From IMG/VR virus record IMGVR_UViG_3300032278_002257, positions 24,953-88,952 of that record: a stretch of DNA of 64,000 nt; one strand, given 5' to 3'. Of the stretch, positions 60,378 to 64,000 are shown one piece after another. The stretch comes from a virus. The notes under the pieces were generated by a model, which ran no database searches, was not told the origin of the DNA, and saw only the letters and a program-made list of their open reading frames with translations. Positions within the stretch are counted from its first letter, which is position 1; each line of letters starts with the position of its first letter. The position numbers were made by a program, and so were the translations under genes.

Positions 60378-62393
60378 ATGCCACAATCATTTAATCAATT
60401 TATAAGGGAAGAGTCAGGCCCTTATATAGATAAAGACTCCAAATCAAAAGACCCACACGCATATCATGTAGATCAACATGCCCATCACACAAAGCAGCAA
60501 AAAGATAAGAAACATCAAGGATTTAAACAATTAAGAAGAGGTGTAATATATAAAAGTAATAGTGGTTCTTGGGTTGGTGTTAAAAATGGTGAAAATAAAA
60601 GAGAATATTTTAATGATGCAATCCATGCTACAGCTTGGGTTAATGGAACTCATCCGACAGGTGGTGAAGAAATTCAAAAATTAGATAGAAAAACCCAACA
60701 GAAAGATGATAAAGCTGAGAAACATGGTTATAGTAAAGATGAAGTCCCACACGATTTTCGACATCCCTCTGAATCAAAAAAGAAAAGAGTAAAATCTGAC
60801 ACTCAAAATGCAAAATCTGTAGTTACAAAATCAGAGAAAAAACCAACAGTAAAAGAAAAAACATCCGATCAAAAAAATAAACATAGACAAACTGAAACAG
60901 TAAGTATTGAAGATGCACAAAATAGTGATAGAGTGAATGAACCAATTGGTAAAGGAAAAGACTTAGAAGAATTTTTAGGTAATGTTAAATTTGCCACTCA
61001 GGGCCCTCCACCAGATAGATTTAAAATTCCAGATAATTTGCGTGGAAAAAAAGTGTCTCCTAGAGTTTTTGATCTTATTGAAAGAATGGCAAATTGTGAA
61101 GCCTCTGGTGCGGCGTCAGGAAAATATCAGAATTATTCAGATGTTAAGGGCGGTGCTGGTAAAATCTTTGCTCAAGCGGGAGAATTGATGACAATGGCTA
61201 TGACAACAATGGATGATAAAGATGCTGATCAATTTAGAGATGTTTTAAAAAAATATAATAAAGATTTAGAAGACACATACCCTGATTATAAAAAAGATAA
61301 GAAGGGGAAGATAAAAAGGAAAAAAGTAATTGATGATTCTTGGGTTGATGCGGCACACGGAAATAGAAAAGCAATATTTAATTATTTGAAAAAAGAACAT
61401 GGAGAAGGTTCTGAAATAGAGTTTGGTTGTTGGGATACAAAAGAAGATGTTGAGGCTATGTGGGGTGAAGGTTATGATGAAAATAAAGGGTATTCAACAG
61501 ATGTTTTTTTCAGAGTTAAAGGAAAGGGCGGCAGTTTTCTTCATGAAGTTTCATTAAAAAAATCTACACTTGTAAACTTTTTAAATTCTGGTACAGGAAA
61601 ATTTGAAGCTTGGGATGACCAGTTACCAGACCCCATTAAAGCATCTTTATTTGGGGAAAATCAAAGAAATAGATTAGTAGAGGCGGTAACTAAACATTTT
61701 GATAAAATTAATCCCAATGAACCACCTTTATCAGACTTAATGAAGTCAAAAAAAGTTAGTGATTTAAAAGAACTGATAACAAACAAGAAAGAGGGCGGAA
61801 AGTGGGATTTAACTAGAGATAAATCAAAAGTATTGTTGACAGCATTAAATCAAGTAGCGAAGGCTGGTGATGGAGAAGCTAAACAATTTCTTAAAGAACA
61901 TAGACAAGTTAGCCAAGATTATCAAGATGCGGCAATAACGGCTATACTAGAAAATCCTAAATTAACAGAAGGAATGATGACTGATATCAAAGGTAATTTT
62001 CCATTGAAGGGCGTTTCTGAAAGAGAAGAAGTTATGGCAATTGGGGATCTTTCTTTAGATCCACATACAATGAAACATATATTTGGTACAGATGATTATA
62101 GTAAAATAAGTGAACGTTTTGAACCATTGAAAGATGAAAAAGGAAACCCTTATATTGGATATAATGTTGAAGGTTCAAAAGAAGTTATTCCTGTTGCAGG
62201 TATTGGAATTAGAGAAGATGGGAATGGATATGGTGGACAATTTAAATTTGAAATGGTATTACACAAAGGTTTTGCTGAACATCTAAAGAATGCTAATGAC
62301 GCAATTTATGGAAATAAAAAACAAGATGAACAGGTTAAATATAAATCTATAGCACACGGTATTCATGAAATCCTTCAAACAAATAATACATGA
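60378..62393 (+). CDS. Large His/Lys-rich protein with nuclease-like core
   Basis: A 671-aa protein. The N-terminus MPQSFNQFIREES is a variant of the head-targeting-like motif, with I9-R-E11. Residues ~10-200 are low-complexity, His/Lys/Gln-rich. The C-terminal two thirds are a folded region with 'VDAAHGNRKAIFNYLKKEHGEG', a D375 in 'STDVFF' and 'HEVSLKKS' (E390, K394), spaced like the D...E-x-K core of PD-(D/E)XK nucleases, though the motif is imperfect. It overlaps the CCA-enzyme gene by 29 bp. Likely packaged in or attached to the virion (inference). Confidence 0.6.
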   Translation: MPQSFNQFIREESGPYIDKDSKSKDPHAYHVDQHAHHTKQQKDKKHQGFKQLRRGVIYKSNSGSWVGVKNGENKREYFNDAIHATAWVNGTHPTGGEEIQKLDRKTQQKDDKAEKHGYSKDEVPHDFRHPSESKKKRVKSDTQNAKSVVTKSEKKPTVKEKTSDQKNKHRQTETVSIEDAQNSDRVNEPIGKGKDLEEFLGNVKFATQGPPPDRFKIPDNLRGKKVSPRVFDLIERMANCEASGAASGKYQNYSDVKGGAGKIFAQAGELMTMAMTTMDDKDADQFRDVLKKYNKDLEDTYPDYKKDKKGKIKRKKVIDDSWVDAAHGNRKAIFNYLKKEHGEGSEIEFGCWDTKEDVEAMWGEGYDENKGYSTDVFFRVKGKGGSFLHEVSLKKSTLVNFLNSGTGKFEAWDDQLPDPIKASLFGENQRNRLVEAVTKHFDKINPNEPPLSDLMKSKKVSDLKELITNKKEGGKWDLTRDKSKVLLTALNQVAKAGDGEAKQFLKEHRQVSQDYQDAAITAILENPKLTEGMMTDIKGNFPLKGVSEREEVMAIGDLSLDPHTMKHIFGTDDYSKISERFEPLKDEKGNPYIGYNVEGSKEVIPVAGIGIREDGNGYGGQFKFEMVLHKGFAEHLKNANDAIYGNKKQDEQVKYKSIAHGIHEILQTNNT

Positions 62394-63996
62394 AAATGAT
62401 CTTGCGGCAACACTTTCTACTGATGTAAGAAATGCGGTCAAACGAGGTGGCGGTAAGATATATCAAATTGGTGGTGCGGTAAGAGATGAAATTTTAGGAA
62501 AAGTATCAAAAGATTTAGATCTTTTAGTGGTTGGAATAGAATTAGAGACTTTGGGTAAAATCTTGCAACCATTTGGAAAGGTAAATCTAGTTGGAAAATC
62601 TTTTGGTATTATTAAGTATACTCCAGAAGGTGGTTCTGGAGAGATTGATATTTCAATTCCTAGAATAGATTCAAAGAGTACGGGAAAAGGACATAAGGAT
62701 TTTGAAGTCAAATTAGGAAAGGGAATTACACTTCAACAAGATCAATTAAGAAGAGATTTTTGGATTAATGCTCTTGCAAAAGATTTAGACACAGGAAAAG
62801 TAATTGATATAGGTCGAAAAGGTATGACGGATTTGAAGAAAAAGGAAATCCGTATGATTAGTCCAGTTGCATTTGAAGAAGATCCATTGAGAATGTTGCG
62901 TGCGGTACAGTTTGCGGCAAGATTTGAATTTAAGATTGAATCAAAAACATTTGAAGAAATAAAGAAAAATGCAAAGTCCATATCAACAGTTTCAGCAGAG
63001 AGATTTCAAGAAGAGTTTCGTAAGATGTTTACTAAAGCAGAGAAACCTAGTATTGGAATTAAATTATTATTTGATACAGGATTAATTGATCATATTTTAC
63101 CACAATCAAATTTAAGAAAAATTGATCTTGCATCAATTGATAAACTTGATAAAAAAGCATTTCCCGCATTTATGGGAATGTTAATGAATGGATATGGTTC
63201 AAATGCAGGAAAAGAGGTTATAAGTAAAATGAGATTATCAAATAATGATGCTGAAGCAGTTCAAAGTGTAGTCACATATACAGATAACTCTCCATTTTTA
63301 GAAAAAAATGATTTTAAACTTGTCCAATTTATAAAAAATGTTGATAATAAAGGTATCGCAAATATAGATGAATATTTAAAGGTAAAGAATAGACCTACTC
63401 TTTCTAGTAGACTTAGAAGAATGACGGTGACATCAATTAAAGATCTTTCAATTGGAGGAAGAGATTTAATGGGAATAGGACTGAAAGGGATACAAGTAGG
63501 AGATGCTCTCAACCACGCTCTTGAATTTGCAGTTAAAACTGGTAAAAATAATAAATTAGAATTATTGAGAGCAATCAAAAACAAATATAACATTAGAGAA
63601 GAGGTCAAGGTTGAAAGTGTTTTGAAGTATATGTTATCTTCAAAAGATATGGGAGCATTATCAAAAATGAGAGATAGTGTTGTGACGAAAAATTCAGATA
63701 TGAAACCAATAAAAGATTTACATATAACTCTTGCATCTGGGCCTGAATGGAAAAAATTGAGAAAGAGATTATTTCATAATTCTTTACCAGACCCAAATTT
63801 TAAATTAGAGTTTGAAAAACCAAAGAAAGTGAAGTTTGGTGGAAGAGTATCGTGGTATACGAAAGTAAAACAGCAAAAACAACTCAAGGATTATGTTACT
63901 GATTTAATACAAGCAAATCCAGATCCTAAGAGAATTTTTCATGTATCACTTGCAAATAAAACAGGTAATTCAGGAGATTCAGTTGCGAACATTTAA
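62365..63996 (+). CDS. CCA tRNA nucleotidyltransferase with 2H-like C-terminal domain
   Basis: A 543-aa enzyme of the CCA-adding/poly(A) polymerase family. After an N-terminal MKSFKQIIHEN (head-targeting-like motif, I8-H-E10), the nucleotidyltransferase core has G36-G-A-V-R-D41, D50-L-D52 metal ligands, 'FWINALAKDL', 'EDPLRMLRAVQFAARF' and 'SAERFQEEF', so it should repair tRNA 3' ends. The ~95-residue C-terminus has H453-x-T-x and H526-x-S-x, 73 residues apart, the catalytic pair of 2H phosphoesterases, which open or remove 2',3'-cyclic phosphates. The start lies within the previous gene. Confidence 0.8.
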   Translation: MKSFKQIIHENDLAATLSTDVRNAVKRGGGKIYQIGGAVRDEILGKVSKDLDLLVVGIELETLGKILQPFGKVNLVGKSFGIIKYTPEGGSGEIDISIPRIDSKSTGKGHKDFEVKLGKGITLQQDQLRRDFWINALAKDLDTGKVIDIGRKGMTDLKKKEIRMISPVAFEEDPLRMLRAVQFAARFEFKIESKTFEEIKKNAKSISTVSAERFQEEFRKMFTKAEKPSIGIKLLFDTGLIDHILPQSNLRKIDLASIDKLDKKAFPAFMGMLMNGYGSNAGKEVISKMRLSNNDAEAVQSVVTYTDNSPFLEKNDFKLVQFIKNVDNKGIANIDEYLKVKNRPTLSSRLRRMTVTSIKDLSIGGRDLMGIGLKGIQVGDALNHALEFAVKTGKNNKLELLRAIKNKYNIREEVKVESVLKYMLSSKDMGALSKMRDSVVTKNSDMKPIKDLHITLASGPEWKKLRKRLFHNSLPDPNFKLEFEKPKKVKFGGRVSWYTKVKQQKQLKDYVTDLIQANPDPKRIFHVSLANKTGNSGDSVANI

Positions 63997-64000
63997 ACAA
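63983..64000 (+). CDS. Start of another head-targeting-motif gene (truncated by window edge)
   Basis: TTG at 63983 with a CAGGAG ribosome site 7 bases upstream begins a frame reading M-R-T-F-K-Q up to the last base, overlapping the CCA-enzyme stop by 14 bp. The residues match the recurrent MKTFK motif, so another member of this protein group probably starts here. Confidence 0.5.

Noticed and set aside
63261-63608. 115-codon minus-strand ORF opposite the CCA enzyme
   Set aside because: Covered by a well-supported gene in the other direction; composition typical of antisense of Lys/Glu-rich protein.
1-64000. Cyanophage origin
   Set aside because: Core gene order and Hsp20/CobS-like genes are cyanophage-like, but no photosynthesis or carbon-metabolism genes appear, and AapJ, TctA and promoter style point to an alphaproteobacterial host.
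1-64000. CRISPR arrays, insertion sequences, integrase or attachment sites
   Set aside because: No regularly spaced repeats, transposase, recombinase or terminal inverted repeats were seen on either strand.

Overview
The window is a piece of a T4-like myovirus genome (Caudoviricetes), almost certainly marine and infecting an alphaproteobacterium. The evidence is a nearly complete T4-type core in T4/cyanophage-like order: genes 13-14-15-16, 17-18-19-20-67-68-21-22-23-3, uvsY-uvsW-55-47-46, 45-44-62-regA, and 43-uvsX-41. The DNA is strongly AT-rich and genes are packed with ATGA/TAATG overlaps. There are no photosynthesis genes, so a cyanophage is unlikely. A general L-amino-acid binding protein of alphaproteobacterial type, tripartite-tricarboxylate-transporter proteins and CTTGACA-N17-TATAAT promoters fit a SAR11-type (pelagimyophage) or related host; the host assignment is inference.

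Layout. 1-6.9 kb is an accessory block: two Fe(II)/2-oxoglutarate oxygenases, a methyltransferase, two related small proteins, a TctA permease with a TctC-like binding protein, then a minus-strand methyltransferase and sugar epimerase. 7.0-10.1 kb holds the neck and small-terminase genes. 10.1-12.9 kb is an unusual membrane island: two small membrane proteins, a membrane-anchored c-type cytochrome, AapJ, and a protein resembling the Pycsar TM effector. 13-18 kb holds a kinase-phosphatase fusion, a SleB-type hydrolase and a tail protein with a cupredoxin-like copper motif. 18-29.8 kb is the terminase/tail/head cluster, with three tandem tail-tube paralogues, and ends in a strong terminator. 29.8-36.5 kb covers gp3, recombination genes, the late sigma factor and a peptide deformylase. 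36.5-40.4 kb is a second accessory block: tRNA-Ala, a Mom-like protein, a GNAT-like protein and an amidinotransferase. 40.4-45.1 kb has a VWA/HExxH protein paired with a MoxR/CobS-type AAA+ ATPase, and a glycosyltransferase. 45.2-58.1 kb is the replisome with dUTPase, Hsp20, a second Mom-like protein and an M15 peptidase. 58.1-64 kb holds large basic proteins and a CCA-adding enzyme.

Regulation. Six sigma70-type promoters precede the 13-kb gene, gene 55, the VWA gene, the AAA+ gene, gene 45 and gene 43. T4-like late-promoter cores (xTAAATA, including exact TATAAATA) lie mostly in front of virion or accessory genes. Gene 55, the late sigma factor expected to read them, is in the window.

Most interesting signal. 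At least seven proteins, plus an eighth starting at the right edge, begin with the same short motif (M-x-x-F-[KN]-x-x followed by [LI]-x-E). In register it matches the capsid-targeting N-terminus of T4 internal head proteins and the gp21 cleavage rule. Two carriers are nucleic-acid repair enzymes: the kinase-HAD phosphatase and a CCA nucleotidyltransferase fused to a 2H-phosphoesterase-like domain. This raises the hypothesis that the virion packages and injects an RNA-repair kit.
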